From NCBI GenBank assembly GCA_020725925.1, contig DYTN01000017.1, forward strand, positions 1 through 37,276: a stretch of DNA of 37,276 nucleotides, in the 5' to 3' direction. The notes beneath the pieces were generated by a model. That model worked only from the letters and a program-made list of their open reading frames with translations, did no database searches and was not told where the DNA came from. Below are positions 1-7,817 of this stretch, one piece after another (the first letter of the stretch is position 1; every line of letters starts with the position of its first letter). Position numbers and translations under genes: made by a program. The stretch is from Methanobacteriota archaeon. Its GTDB lineage: Archaea; Thermoplasmatota; Thermoplasmata; UBA10834.

Positions 1-1249
1 CTGGCGTCGTCATCGGCACCAGGGGGTTCGGGCTCTGGCCTATCGCGACCAGCACGGTCTGCGCGTCGATCACGAAGTTCGAGCCCTCGATCTTGATGGG
101 CCTCCTCCTGCCGCTCGCGTCCGGCTCGCCCAGTTGCATCCTGATGGCCTCGACCTGTTTCACGTTGCCGCACTCGTCCCCGATGAACTTGACCGGCGCG
201 GCGAGCAGCTCGAACCTGACGCCCTCCTCCTGCGCGTGGTGGATCTCCTCCCTCCTGGCGGGCAGCTCGGCGTCCGACCTCCTGTAGAGGATGACTGACT
301 CCTTGCACCCCAGCCTCAGGGCGGTCCTGGCACAGTCCATCGCGACGTTCCCCCCGCCGATTGTGACCACCCTCTCGCCCACGCGGACCGGCGTGTCGTA
401 GTCTGGGAACTTGAAGGCCTTCATCAGGTTGGTCCTCGTGAGGAACTCGTTCGCGGACATGATGCCATTCAAGTTCTCCCCCGACAGGTTGGTCCAGTCG
501 GGCAGGCCTGCGCCCGTGCCCACGAACACCGCGTCGTACTGCTTGAGCAGGTCGTCGACGGTGTCGAGCTTGCCCACGACGAAGTCGTTGATGATCTCGA
601 CGCCCATCCTTCTGATGTAGTCGACCTCTGCCTTGACGATGTCCTTCGGGAGCCTGAACTCGGGGATGCCGTAGATGAGCACTCCGCCGCAGTACTGGAG
701 CGCCTCGAACACCGTCACCTTGTGTCCCATCTTGGCCAGGTCTCCGGCGACGACCAGGCCGGCTGGCCCGCCCCCGACGACGGCGACCTTCCTCCCCGTG
801 GGCGGCGGGACCTCTATCTTGCCGTGCTTCTGCTCATTGCGCTCCCAGTCCGCGAGGAACCGCTCGAGCCTGCCTATGCCCACGGGCTCGTTCTTCTTCC
901 CAACGATGCACTTGCCCTCGCACTGGTTCTCGTAAGGGCACACCCTGCCGCAGATCGCCGGCAGGTTCTGCTTCTCCCTGATGATCCTGATGGCCTCAGC
1001 GAGGTTGCCCTCCTGGACCTGCTTGATGAACCTCGGGATGTCTATCTCGACCGGGCAGCCGTCCACGCATGTTTGGCGGTTCGGCCCGCGCTTGCACTGC
1101 AGGCACCTCTGCGCCTCCAGGATGGCCGTCTGGGCGTCCTGGCCGAGGGGCACCTCGTCGAAGTTCTTTGTGCGTTCCTTCGGGTCCTGCTCAGGCATCG
1201 GGTACTTCTTCGGGACGATCTTCTTCGGCTTCTTCTCCTCCTCGGCCAT
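1..1249 (-). CDS. gltA: Glutamate synthase beta-chain-like / NfnB-SudA-type FAD-NAD(P) oxidoreductase, 3' end cut by window edge
   Basis: The gene starts at ATG 1247-1249 and stays open for 416 codons to the window edge, so roughly the last 50 residues of a usual 460-480 aa protein are missing. The N-terminal Fe-S region has Cys 49, 52, 61, 65 and Cys 100, 104, 110, 114, as in the GltD/NfnB family. A first dinucleotide-binding motif GGGPAG lies at about 159-164 (FAD) and a second GGGNVAMD motif at about 290 (NAD(P)H). The family moves electrons between NAD(P)H, FAD and Fe-S clusters. With SudB just upstream (its TGA at 1250-1252 abuts this ATG) the pair matches NfnAB/SudAB ferredoxin:NADP oxidoreductases, some of which bifurcate electrons. 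It could instead serve the glutamate synthase operon next door as its NADPH subunit. Family is secure; the exact partner is inference. Confidence 0.9.
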   Translation of the reverse strand, partial: MAEEEKKPKKIVPKKYPMPEQDPKERTKNFDEVPLGQDAQTAILEAQRCLQCKRGPNRQTCVDGCPVEIDIPRFIKQVQEGNLAEAIRIIREKQNLPAICGRVCPYENQCEGKCIVGKKNEPVGIGRLERFLADWERNEQKHGKIEVPPPTGRKVAVVGGGPAGLVVAGDLAKMGHKVTVFEALQYCGGVLIYGIPEFRLPKDIVKAEVDYIRRMGVEIINDFVVGKLDTVDDLLKQYDAVFVGTGAGLPDWTNLSGENLNGIMSANEFLTRTNLMKAFKFPDYDTPVRVGERVVTIGGGNVAMDCARTALRLGCKESVILYRRSDAELPARREEIHHAQEEGVRFELLAAPVKFIGDECGNVKQVEAIRMQLGEPDASGRRRPIKIEGSNFVIDAQTVLVAIGQSPNPLVPMTTP

Positions 1250-2077
1250 TCACTTCGCCCCCTGCCACTTCCTGAGGGCGACCTGCTCCTCAGGGATGTA
1301 CCTCTTGTTCCTGGCGGTGAGGTTGTCGAAGTCCACCTGGTGGCCGTCGAACTCGGGCCCGTCCACGCAGCCGAACTTCGTCTTCCCACCTATGATGACC
1401 CTGCACGAGCCGCACATGCCCGTCCCGTCGACCATGATGGGGTTGAGGCTCACAACGGTCTTGATGTTGTGCGGCTTGGTGATGTTCGCGATGACCTTCA
1501 TCATGATTATCGGGCCGACGGCGTAGACCATGTCGATCTTCTTGTTCTCGGCTATGAGCTTCTTGAGCACGTCGCTGACGAACCCGTGGTGCCCCTTCGA
1601 GCCGTCGTCCGTGCACACATAGAACTCGTCGCTGACGGACTTGATTTCGTCCTCGTAGATGAGGAGCTTCTCGTTCCTGGCACCGATGATGTTGATCGTG
1701 TAGTTGCCTGCCTGCCTGAGCGCCCTGACCACGGGATACATGAGCGCCAGCCCGATCCCGCCGCCTATGCTCACCACGTCGCCGTACTTGTGGAGCTCGG
1801 TCGGCAGTCCGAGGGGCCCGACGAGGCTGAAGAGCTTGTCCCCCGCCTTCATGGTGCCCAGCTCCCTGGTGGTCTTCCCGACCTCGAGCGCGGCGATCGT
1901 CACGGTTCCCTTTTCCGGGGAGAAGTCCGCCATGGTGAGCGGTATCCTCTCGCCGTGCTCAGTCGGTGTCACGATGATGAACTGTCCCGCCTTCGCCTTC
2001 CTCGCGATGTGTGGCGCGCGGATCTCCAACTTTATGACATCCGGCGTGAGCTTGTCCGATTTGACTATGTCGTACAT
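1250..2077 (-). CDS. sudB: Sulfide dehydrogenase/NfnA-like FAD/NAD-binding subunit with [2Fe-2S] motif
   Basis: This 275-aa protein belongs to the ferredoxin-NADP reductase-like family (PyrK, SudB, NfnA). An FAD-binding RIPLT motif is at 44-48, a nucleotide-binding GGGIGLA at 105-111, and a C-terminal [2Fe-2S] motif uses Cys 222, 225 and 237. Where PyrK has its first Cys, this protein has Asp 217 (VDGTGMCGSC), the Asp-Cys3 ligand set known from Pyrococcus sulfide dehydrogenase/NfnA. A GGGAAGGGTG-like ribosome binding site precedes ATG 2075-2077. It is the first gene of a two-gene unit with the GltA-like large subunit, and a TATA-like box about 95 nt upstream gives the unit its own promoter. 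The likely role is electron exchange between NAD(P)H and ferredoxin in the cytoplasm; substrate preference cannot be read from sequence. Confidence 0.9.
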   Translation of the reverse strand: MYDIVKSDKLTPDVIKLEIRAPHIARKAKAGQFIIVTPTEHGERIPLTMADFSPEKGTVTIAALEVGKTTRELGTMKAGDKLFSLVGPLGLPTELHKYGDVVSIGGGIGLALMYPVVRALRQAGNYTINIIGARNEKLLIYEDEIKSVSDEFYVCTDDGSKGHHGFVSDVLKKLIAENKKIDMVYAVGPIIMMKVIANITKPHNIKTVVSLNPIMVDGTGMCGSCRVIIGGKTKFGCVDGPEFDGHQVDFDNLTARNKRYIPEEQVALRKWQGAK

Positions 2078-2168
2078 GTTCGCACCCTTCCCGCCTCCCC
2101 GCCAGAACCCGTCGCTGGGAGGCTCGGAACGAGGCCGTGATGCCTAGTCGGCGCTGCATTCCGACGTT

Positions 2169-2180
2169 CATATATAAGCT
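2169..2180 (-). promoter_or_regulatory. TATA-like promoter of the sudB-gltA unit
   Basis: The minus strand reads AGCTTATATATG here, an archaeal TATA-like box. It predicts transcription from about 2145 and a leader of about 70 nt before the sudB ATG at 2077. It separates sudB-gltA from the upstream glutamate synthase operon that runs in the same direction. Confidence 0.5.
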
Positions 2181-2257
2181 TGCTGACATCACATTTTTCT
2201 AGAACTGTCTTTTTCCGACGGAGACGCGTCTCGAAGCGTCGTTCTTAGAAGCTTTTG

Positions 2258-2280
2258 TGAAAAAGGGGTTTTTCTTTTGA
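2258..2280 (-). terminator. T-rich termination region after the glutamate synthase operon
   Basis: Just after the TGA at 2295 the minus strand carries an A-run, CCCC and a T-run (CCCCTTTTTCAC, T-run at 2260-2264). Archaeal RNA polymerase terminates at such T-runs, so this is a plausible end of the four-gene transcript. Confidence 0.4.
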
Positions 2281-2294
2281 AACGGCGCCAGGGC

Positions 2295-4928
2295 TCAGTC
2301 GCCGATGTCTTGCATCTGGATGGCGCCGGCCAACGTCACCAGCGGGACTGCCTCGATCTTCCTGTAGACCTCCTCTGGCGACTTCTGGACGCCGTCCACC
2401 TGTAGGAGGAATCCCTCGACCGGGATTCCGAACAGCCTCTCGTTCTCCCTGAGGTGTGGGAGCATCAGCTTCCAGTCGGCATCCGTCAGCCGCGAGATCC
2501 TGCCTCCGTTCAGCTGGTCCTCGCCCACGAGCTTCTTCGGGTCGCGGATGTAGATGGCGCCCCCGGACGCCAGGGAGAACAGGTTGCCGCCCGGATACGG
2601 CGTGGGCAGGTCGACTGGTCTGCCGTCCGAGTCGAATGTAAGGGCGTTCAGTACGACGAAGCCCCCGCCGAAGAGCGGGTTGCCGGCCATGAACGACTCC
2701 GCCAGATAGTCCAAGCAGGTGCCGTTGATCACGACCTTGGGCTTGCCCACCGCATTTATGAGGGGCCTTCCAGCAGCGTTTCCGAGGACGTACGACTCTC
2801 CGCCCTTGGCGCCGTAGAGGAACGTCTGGCCGACATCGCCGTGGACCACGAGCTTGCCGTCGCTCAGGATCTGCCCAAGCTGGTCCTGTCCGTTCGAGTG
2901 CACGACCAGTTCGGCACCGTCCAGGCCGGAGCCGAGGTAGTCGCCAGGGCTGCCGTAGACATCTATCCTGAGGCCCTTGGACCTGGGACCAAGACCCGCC
3001 CCCAGGAACCTCTGGCCGTGAGTGCCGATGACGAGGACTCGGTTCCAGCCGCGCTCCCTCGCTGCCCTGATGAGGAAAGAGACTCCGTCGTCACCTTCCA
3101 TCGGGAAGCCCTCGGCATCGATGACCAGCTTGTCGTATGGCGATACCGCATCCCTGAGCTTGTCCTTGTTCTTGAGGTCGACGAGCGAGTACAGGGATCG
3201 GTCGCCCTTCTCTATCCTCTTCGCCGACCTGAGGAGTATGAGCACAGCCTCGTTGGCCTTCTGCGAGAGCCTGCTCCTCCTGAAACTGCCAGGCGAGTAC
3301 CTGCCGTCCATCATGAGAGTCAAGAGCTCGACGCACTCGTCCATGGCCGCGTCGGATTTGCGTGCCTGCTGGACAAGGTGCGCGAACAGGCTGTTCAACT
3401 CGGTGCCCGAGAGTTCGTTCAGCCTCCTGACTAGGAGCTCGAACGCGCTCCTCGGGCCCTTCTTCTCGACGAGTTCCTTGCCGAGGGCGCCTGCTCTTGG
3501 CCTGTCGGGGAGGGGCTTGGCGAGAGCCAGGTCCTCCCTGGGATCCCAGCTGTTCGTCTGCGAGGTCACGGGCGTGCCGAACTTGTTCGTGCAGATCAGC
3601 CGCATTCCAGCCGGCGATGACTCCTCCGGGAACAGGCTGAATATGAAGGCGCCGCCGTCCGTGTGGCTGCCTCCTCTCGCGTTCCAGTACCTGTCCGCGT
3701 GCCTTGGGACGGTGGGGAACTCACCTGATAGACTCTTGAGCGCCGAATCGATCGCCTGCTTCTCAGAGGCGATCAGGCCGAGCTGCACATCGCCGTCCAC
3801 GAGCGCGAAGACCTGCGGCCTGAGCATCGATGTGTCCGTGATGCCCATGAGCTGGAACTTCCTGTCATAGAAGCAGTTCCTCCCGATGATGAAGAACCAC
3901 GGACCGTCTGGAGACCCGTGCATGTGCGTTGCCTGAATCGCCCTGTAGACCTTCCGCTTCGCCTCCGGGAGCAGCGTGAAGTCCCTTTCCGTGGTCGGGG
4001 CGAAGGCCTCGATGATGTACTCGAGCGGATAACCGTAGGTTCTGCTCAGCAGGTCGAACAGCAGCACGGAGACCTCGGTGTCCGTGAGGAACAGGGGCGC
4101 TATGTTCCTCTGCGCGAGGTACTCGGTCACTGAGTGGTAGTTGGCGAAGTCGCCGTTGTGCACCAACGCCTCGTCGAGCCCGATGAACGGGTGGGCGCCG
4201 CCTGGGTGCCACACCCTCCCCTTGGTCGGATACCGCTGGTGTCCGATCCAGACATAGGCGGTGAGGTCCTCGAGCTTGTAGTACCTAACAACGTCCTCCG
4301 CGTATCCGACGACCTTCATCACGATCATGTTCCTGCCGTGGGACATGACGAACGCGGTCATCTCGGAGGAGGCGTAGTACTTCTTGTTGATCTGAAAGCT
4401 GGTCTGGTAGACGAACTCGTCCTCGGCCTTCCGCGGGTCGAGCTTGTCCAGTTTGTTTCTCTTCACGAACTCGTCGAGGGCATCCTTCTTCGCTCTGCAG
4501 AAATACCTCCAGACCTCTGGTGGCGCGACCTCCAGCGATGAGACGAACTTCTTGTCGGCCGAGACCTCTACCTTGTACCTCTTGTCGACCCTGTAACGGG
4601 GCTTGATGAACTCACCCTCGAGCGCCTCGCGCACCTCGGGCTTTAGGTACGCCACCTGCACGAGGTAGTCCTCCTCGAGCACCTTCTTCGAGACGCCCAG
4701 CTGGTCCGGCGAGAGGCCGACGGCCGCGATGCCTCCGCCCTTGCCATTGCCCCTGTTGTGCATCTGGGCGAGCGGCCCCAGTATGTGTCTTCCAGGAATC
4801 TGGACCGAGCTTGCGATGCCGAGCACGCCGCAGCCGCCCTCGGCCTCCTGTGAGTGAGCGGCAGAGTCAGGGGCCGAGTCCCTCATCCAGCTCCTTGAGT
4901 TGATCAACAGCTCAGAGCCTTCGCTCAC
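2295..4928 (-). CDS. gltB: Glutamate synthase: fused class II glutaminase and GXGXG domains
   Basis: This 877-aa protein starts at GTG 4926-4928, overlapping the upstream TGA by 4 nt (GTGA). A short leader is followed by Cys 33 in GGCGVLGIAS, which fits the N-terminal nucleophile of class II amidotransferases after propeptide removal. The motif MHNRGNGKGGG and the later HNGDFANY support the glutaminase fold over roughly residues 33-430. A mostly helical linker follows, and then the GXGXG beta-helix domain of glutamate synthase alpha at roughly 630-770 with many spaced glycines. The central FMN domain is absent and is encoded by the preceding gene, so glutaminase and GXGXG domains are fused while the catalytic domain is separate. 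The predicted role is release of ammonia from glutamine for transfer to 2-oxoglutarate at the partner's FMN site. Confidence 0.88.
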   Translation of the reverse strand: MSEGSELLINSRSWMRDSAPDSAAHSQEAEGGCGVLGIASSVQIPGRHILGPLAQMHNRGNGKGGGIAAVGLSPDQLGVSKKVLEEDYLVQVAYLKPEVREALEGEFIKPRYRVDKRYKVEVSADKKFVSSLEVAPPEVWRYFCRAKKDALDEFVKRNKLDKLDPRKAEDEFVYQTSFQINKKYYASSEMTAFVMSHGRNMIVMKVVGYAEDVVRYYKLEDLTAYVWIGHQRYPTKGRVWHPGGAHPFIGLDEALVHNGDFANYHSVTEYLAQRNIAPLFLTDTEVSVLLFDLLSRTYGYPLEYIIEAFAPTTERDFTLLPEAKRKVYRAIQATHMHGSPDGPWFFIIGRNCFYDRKFQLMGITDTSMLRPQVFALVDGDVQLGLIASEKQAIDSALKSLSGEFPTVPRHADRYWNARGGSHTDGGAFIFSLFPEESSPAGMRLICTNKFGTPVTSQTNSWDPREDLALAKPLPDRPRAGALGKELVEKKGPRSAFELLVRRLNELSGTELNSLFAHLVQQARKSDAAMDECVELLTLMMDGRYSPGSFRRSRLSQKANEAVLILLRSAKRIEKGDRSLYSLVDLKNKDKLRDAVSPYDKLVIDAEGFPMEGDDGVSFLIRAARERGWNRVLVIGTHGQRFLGAGLGPRSKGLRIDVYGSPGDYLGSGLDGAELVVHSNGQDQLGQILSDGKLVVHGDVGQTFLYGAKGGESYVLGNAAGRPLINAVGKPKVVINGTCLDYLAESFMAGNPLFGGGFVVLNALTFDSDGRPVDLPTPYPGGNLFSLASGGAIYIRDPKKLVGEDQLNGGRISRLTDADWKLMLPHLRENERLFGIPVEGFLLQVDGVQKSPEEVYRKIEAVPLVTLAGAIQMQDIGD

Positions 4929-6436
4929 TTGCCCACCTCCTTCGCGGGCTTGTCAGCGTGCCTGAGCAGGTCTGTCCTGCCCCGCAGCTGCGAGATATCG
5001 CTCATCCCGAGCCTGTGCAGGAGCTCGCACCACTGCAGCCTCCAGGCGTTGTACAGGTTGGAGATCCGTCCCGCGCCCCAGTCCGCATCCGTGAGCTTCT
5101 CGAGCTCCGGGTCCGTCGTGGCTATTCCCCTCGGGCATCCACGTCCGCTCTCGCAGTTGCCGCAGCGGACGCACCCAAGGGCGACCAGGTCCGCCGTCCC
5201 CACTACCGCGCCGTCCGCGCCCAGGGCGATGGCCTTCGCGACATCCATGGCGGTCCTCAGCCCTCCGCTGGCCAGCAGGACTACCTGCTCCCTGATGCCC
5301 TCCTTCGCGAGGAACCTGTGCACCTTCGGTATGGCGTACTCGATAGGCATGGCGATGTTCTTCTTGGCGATCTCGGGGGCGGCCCCAGTGCCGCCATAGC
5401 CTCCATCCAGGTGCACGATGTGTGCTCCCGCGTAGTAGCTGCCGACGGAGACCATCTCGACATCGTTGGGCGTGGACACCTTGACGGCCATAAGTGCCCG
5501 CGGGTTGATGCTGAGGGCCCAGTCGAGGTGCTTCTTGTGGTCCTCGACCGAGTAGACGCTGTGGAACGGGAACGGGGAGAAGAGGCTCGTGTACGGGACG
5601 GCCTCCCTCATCCGAGCGACATCGGGCGTGTTCTTGTCGTGGAGGAGGTGCCCTCCCAGGCCGGGCTTCGCGCCCTGGGCATACTTGAACTCCACTATCC
5701 TGGTGCGCTGGATCGTTTCCTCGCGCACCCCGAACAGGCCGGTCGCTATCTGGGTTATGACATGGTCCTTGTACGGCACCAGAGCCTCGGGGTATCCTCC
5801 TTCGCCTGTGCACGTGAACGTGCCCCACATCCTGGCTGCCTTCGCCCTGGCCAGCATGGTGTACACGCTCACGGATCCGAAGGACATCCCTCCCCCGTAG
5901 ATGGGGATCGGTATCCGGATCTTCGTCCCCGAACCGCGCCTGTTCAGGTCTATCGCGGTGCATATGTCCGCAGGGTCGACCTTGCCCACGGGCTCCGGGA
6001 GCTTGAACGACAGCTTGTCGAACCCCCCTCCGGATGCGCCCAGGTTGCCGGGGTGGTCCAGCGAGAGCGGTCTTCCGGTCTCCGCCTGAGCCCAGGTCGC
6101 GAGTATCATCTCTGGGGTCCAGCGGGGGTCGCCCATGCTCGCGAATGTCTCGCTTTCCCTGACGGAGAGCGAGCCGGTCGGGCAGTTCGCGACGCAGAAG
6201 AAGTAGTTGACCTCGCAGGACGGGCCGATGCACTTCCTGTCGTCCGGCGGGAGTATCTTGGCGTGTCCCTCGATCCTCTTGTGCACTCCGTACGGGCACA
6301 GGCTTGCGCAAAGCCCGCATGATATGCACGCATCGCCTCTGGTGACTTCGAACCGATTCACGAACTTGAGGTGCTCCGAGGGCACGAGCGCGCTCTCGGG
6401 CAGGTCCTTGGCGCAGGCCTTGGCCGCCTCAGCCAT
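4925..6436 (-). CDS. gltS: Glutamate synthase central FMN domain with N-terminal ferredoxin modules
   Basis: This is the synthase subunit that would reduce 2-iminoglutarate to glutamate on FMN. I chose ATG 6434-6436 (503 aa) over GTG 6445 because AGGAGGT at 6444-6450 would overlap the GTG but sits 9 nt from the ATG. Residues 37-85 hold eight cysteines (37, 40, 43, 47; 69, 74, 81, 85) for two [4Fe-4S] clusters. The Glu_synthase barrel shows GGGMSFGS at 181-188, GEGG at 211-214, KPGLGG at 257-262, HLDGGYGGTG at 342-351 and GGLRTAMD at 391-398. Four more cysteines at 422, 425, 428 and 434 resemble the Fe-S site near the FMN. It overlaps its upstream neighbour by 8 nt and its downstream partner by 4 nt, so the subunits are probably translated in a coupled way. 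Confidence 0.9.
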   Translation of the reverse strand: MAEAAKACAKDLPESALVPSEHLKFVNRFEVTRGDACISCGLCASLCPYGVHKRIEGHAKILPPDDRKCIGPSCEVNYFFCVANCPTGSLSVRESETFASMGDPRWTPEMILATWAQAETGRPLSLDHPGNLGASGGGFDKLSFKLPEPVGKVDPADICTAIDLNRRGSGTKIRIPIPIYGGGMSFGSVSVYTMLARAKAARMWGTFTCTGEGGYPEALVPYKDHVITQIATGLFGVREETIQRTRIVEFKYAQGAKPGLGGHLLHDKNTPDVARMREAVPYTSLFSPFPFHSVYSVEDHKKHLDWALSINPRALMAVKVSTPNDVEMVSVGSYYAGAHIVHLDGGYGGTGAAPEIAKKNIAMPIEYAIPKVHRFLAKEGIREQVVLLASGGLRTAMDVAKAIALGADGAVVGTADLVALGCVRCGNCESGRGCPRGIATTDPELEKLTDADWGAGRISNLYNAWRLQWCELLHRLGMSDISQLRGRTDLLRHADKPAKEVGK

Positions 6437-7817
6437 CTCCGACACCTCCTTCTATGTCCGAGAAGGCGTCCCTCTCGACCTCCTCGTAGAATATCGCCCT
6501 GCCGAGCTCGCCCCTGAGCCTCCGGACCTCGCGTAGGCCCATCGCCCCCAGCACCTCGAGCAGCTGGTCGCGCCAGGCGCCGACCAGGTTGGATATGCGT
6601 CCCTCGACCCACTCGGCAGAGGCGCTGGACAGGTTGACCGGGCATGAGGCCAGCTCGCACGTGATGCAGTCCCTGCACTCGAGAGCAATCAGGAGCGCCT
6701 TCTCGAGCGCCACGAGGTCGGCGCCACATATGATGCTCTTCGGGACGTGCTCGGCCGCCGCGATACCGCCACCTGCGATCACGGTGATCTGGTCTCTCAC
6801 CGACTTCGAGACCATCGCCTTGTGCACTGCCCTGAGGCTCTCCTTCGAGTGCCTCAGTTCGCCGCGGTCGAGCTCCATGCCCTCCTCGTCGTACAGTATG
6901 TGAGCGACGTCTATCTTGGCCCTGACAAGGTCCAGCACTCTCTGCTCGACGCCCTTGCCTGCGTCAAACCTGAACGAAAGCACGGTCTCCGGGAACCTCG
7001 CCCTGAACGCCTTCGCGTCATCCTTCCACGAAGGAGCGAACGACAACTCCGCCATCCTGGCTCCCTGGGGGAGCTCGATCCTGGCGACATCTGTCCCGCT
7101 CGGGTAGACAGGGACGAAGTGGCTGGTCAGCTCAGCGGAGGCGCTTGCAGGCAACGAGCCGGTCGCCGCGAACAAGAGCATGTCGAGGCGCTTCGCAGCT
7201 TGCGCGTATCCCTGGATCGTGGCCTCGGTCATGGCCCTCAACCTGGTCACGTCCATGACCATCGGAACAGGCAGCTCCACCAAGGGCGGCATCTCGGTTC
7301 TCATCTTCCCGCTGCCGTCGAACTCGAGCACGGGCGGCTTCCTTCCGACGTCCGCGCTCGTCGAGATGTACTCCCTGCCGTGTATGCCGTCCCTGGTGGG
7401 CCGGACGATCTCCGACATGTCCGTCCACATGCCATCATAGCCAGAGCCAGCGAAGATTCCACGGTATCCGGCCCCGAACACAGGTATCTTGCCCGTCTCG
7501 GCCTCTCCCCAGATTGTCGAAATCCTCAGGGGCGACCAGACGCCCTTTCCCAGCGCCTTGTACTCCGCCCCCGGCGCCATGGACAGGGACCACTGTGGGC
7601 AATCGTGGATGCACCTGAAGCAGTTCTTGCACAGGTTGTTGATCGGGTCGGCCATCTTGCGGGAGTCGAGCTCGCTCCTCACGTGCACGCCATAGATGCA
7701 CGCCTTCTCGCACTTCCCGCAGTTCACGCAGTTGTCCGCGCGGACGATCACGAACTTCGGGACTGGCCCGGCGCGGTTGGCGATGACCTTGATCGGGACG
7801 TGAAATCGCTCAAACAT
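6429..7817 (-). CDS. Degenerate glutamate-synthase-like FMN-domain paralogue with ferredoxin modules
   Basis: The 462-aa protein starts at ATG 7815-7817, 10 nt after GGAGGT; a GTG at 7829 is possible but lies against that site. It keeps two N-terminal [4Fe-4S] motifs (Cys 30, 33, 36, 40 and 63, 66, 69, 73), a C-terminal quartet (Cys 381, 384, 387, 392), the barrel motif IAGGGIAAAEHV and the tail GRISNL-GAWRDQ shared with the next gene's product. The central part has diverged: GEGG, KPGLGG and HLDGGYGGTG, which bind FMN and substrate in the canonical subunit, are not recognisable. It may therefore serve as an electron-relay or scaffold subunit rather than a synthase. It overlaps the FAD oxidase gene by 8 nt. 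The paralogy is clear from order and motifs; the function is inference. Confidence 0.8.
   Translation of the reverse strand: MFERFHVPIKVIANRAGPVPKFVIVRADNCVNCGKCEKACIYGVHVRSELDSRKMADPINNLCKNCFRCIHDCPQWSLSMAPGAEYKALGKGVWSPLRISTIWGEAETGKIPVFGAGYRGIFAGSGYDGMWTDMSEIVRPTRDGIHGREYISTSADVGRKPPVLEFDGSGKMRTEMPPLVELPVPMVMDVTRLRAMTEATIQGYAQAAKRLDMLLFAATGSLPASASAELTSHFVPVYPSGTDVARIELPQGARMAELSFAPSWKDDAKAFRARFPETVLSFRFDAGKGVEQRVLDLVRAKIDVAHILYDEEGMELDRGELRHSKESLRAVHKAMVSKSVRDQITVIAGGGIAAAEHVPKSIICGADLVALEKALLIALECRDCITCELASCPVNLSSASAEWVEGRISNLVGAWRDQLLEVLGAMGLREVRRLRGELGRAIFYEEVERDAFSDIEGGVGDG

Noticed and set aside
722-2140. 472-aa plus-strand open frame over the Nfn-like genes
   Set aside because: Low-complexity Leu/Arg/Asp/Val composition typical of the antisense frame of GC-rich genes; real proteins are on the other strand.
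4958-6322. 454-aa plus-strand open frame across the GltS gene
   Set aside because: Antisense shadow with no motifs; the opposite strand has clear FMN and Fe-S motifs.
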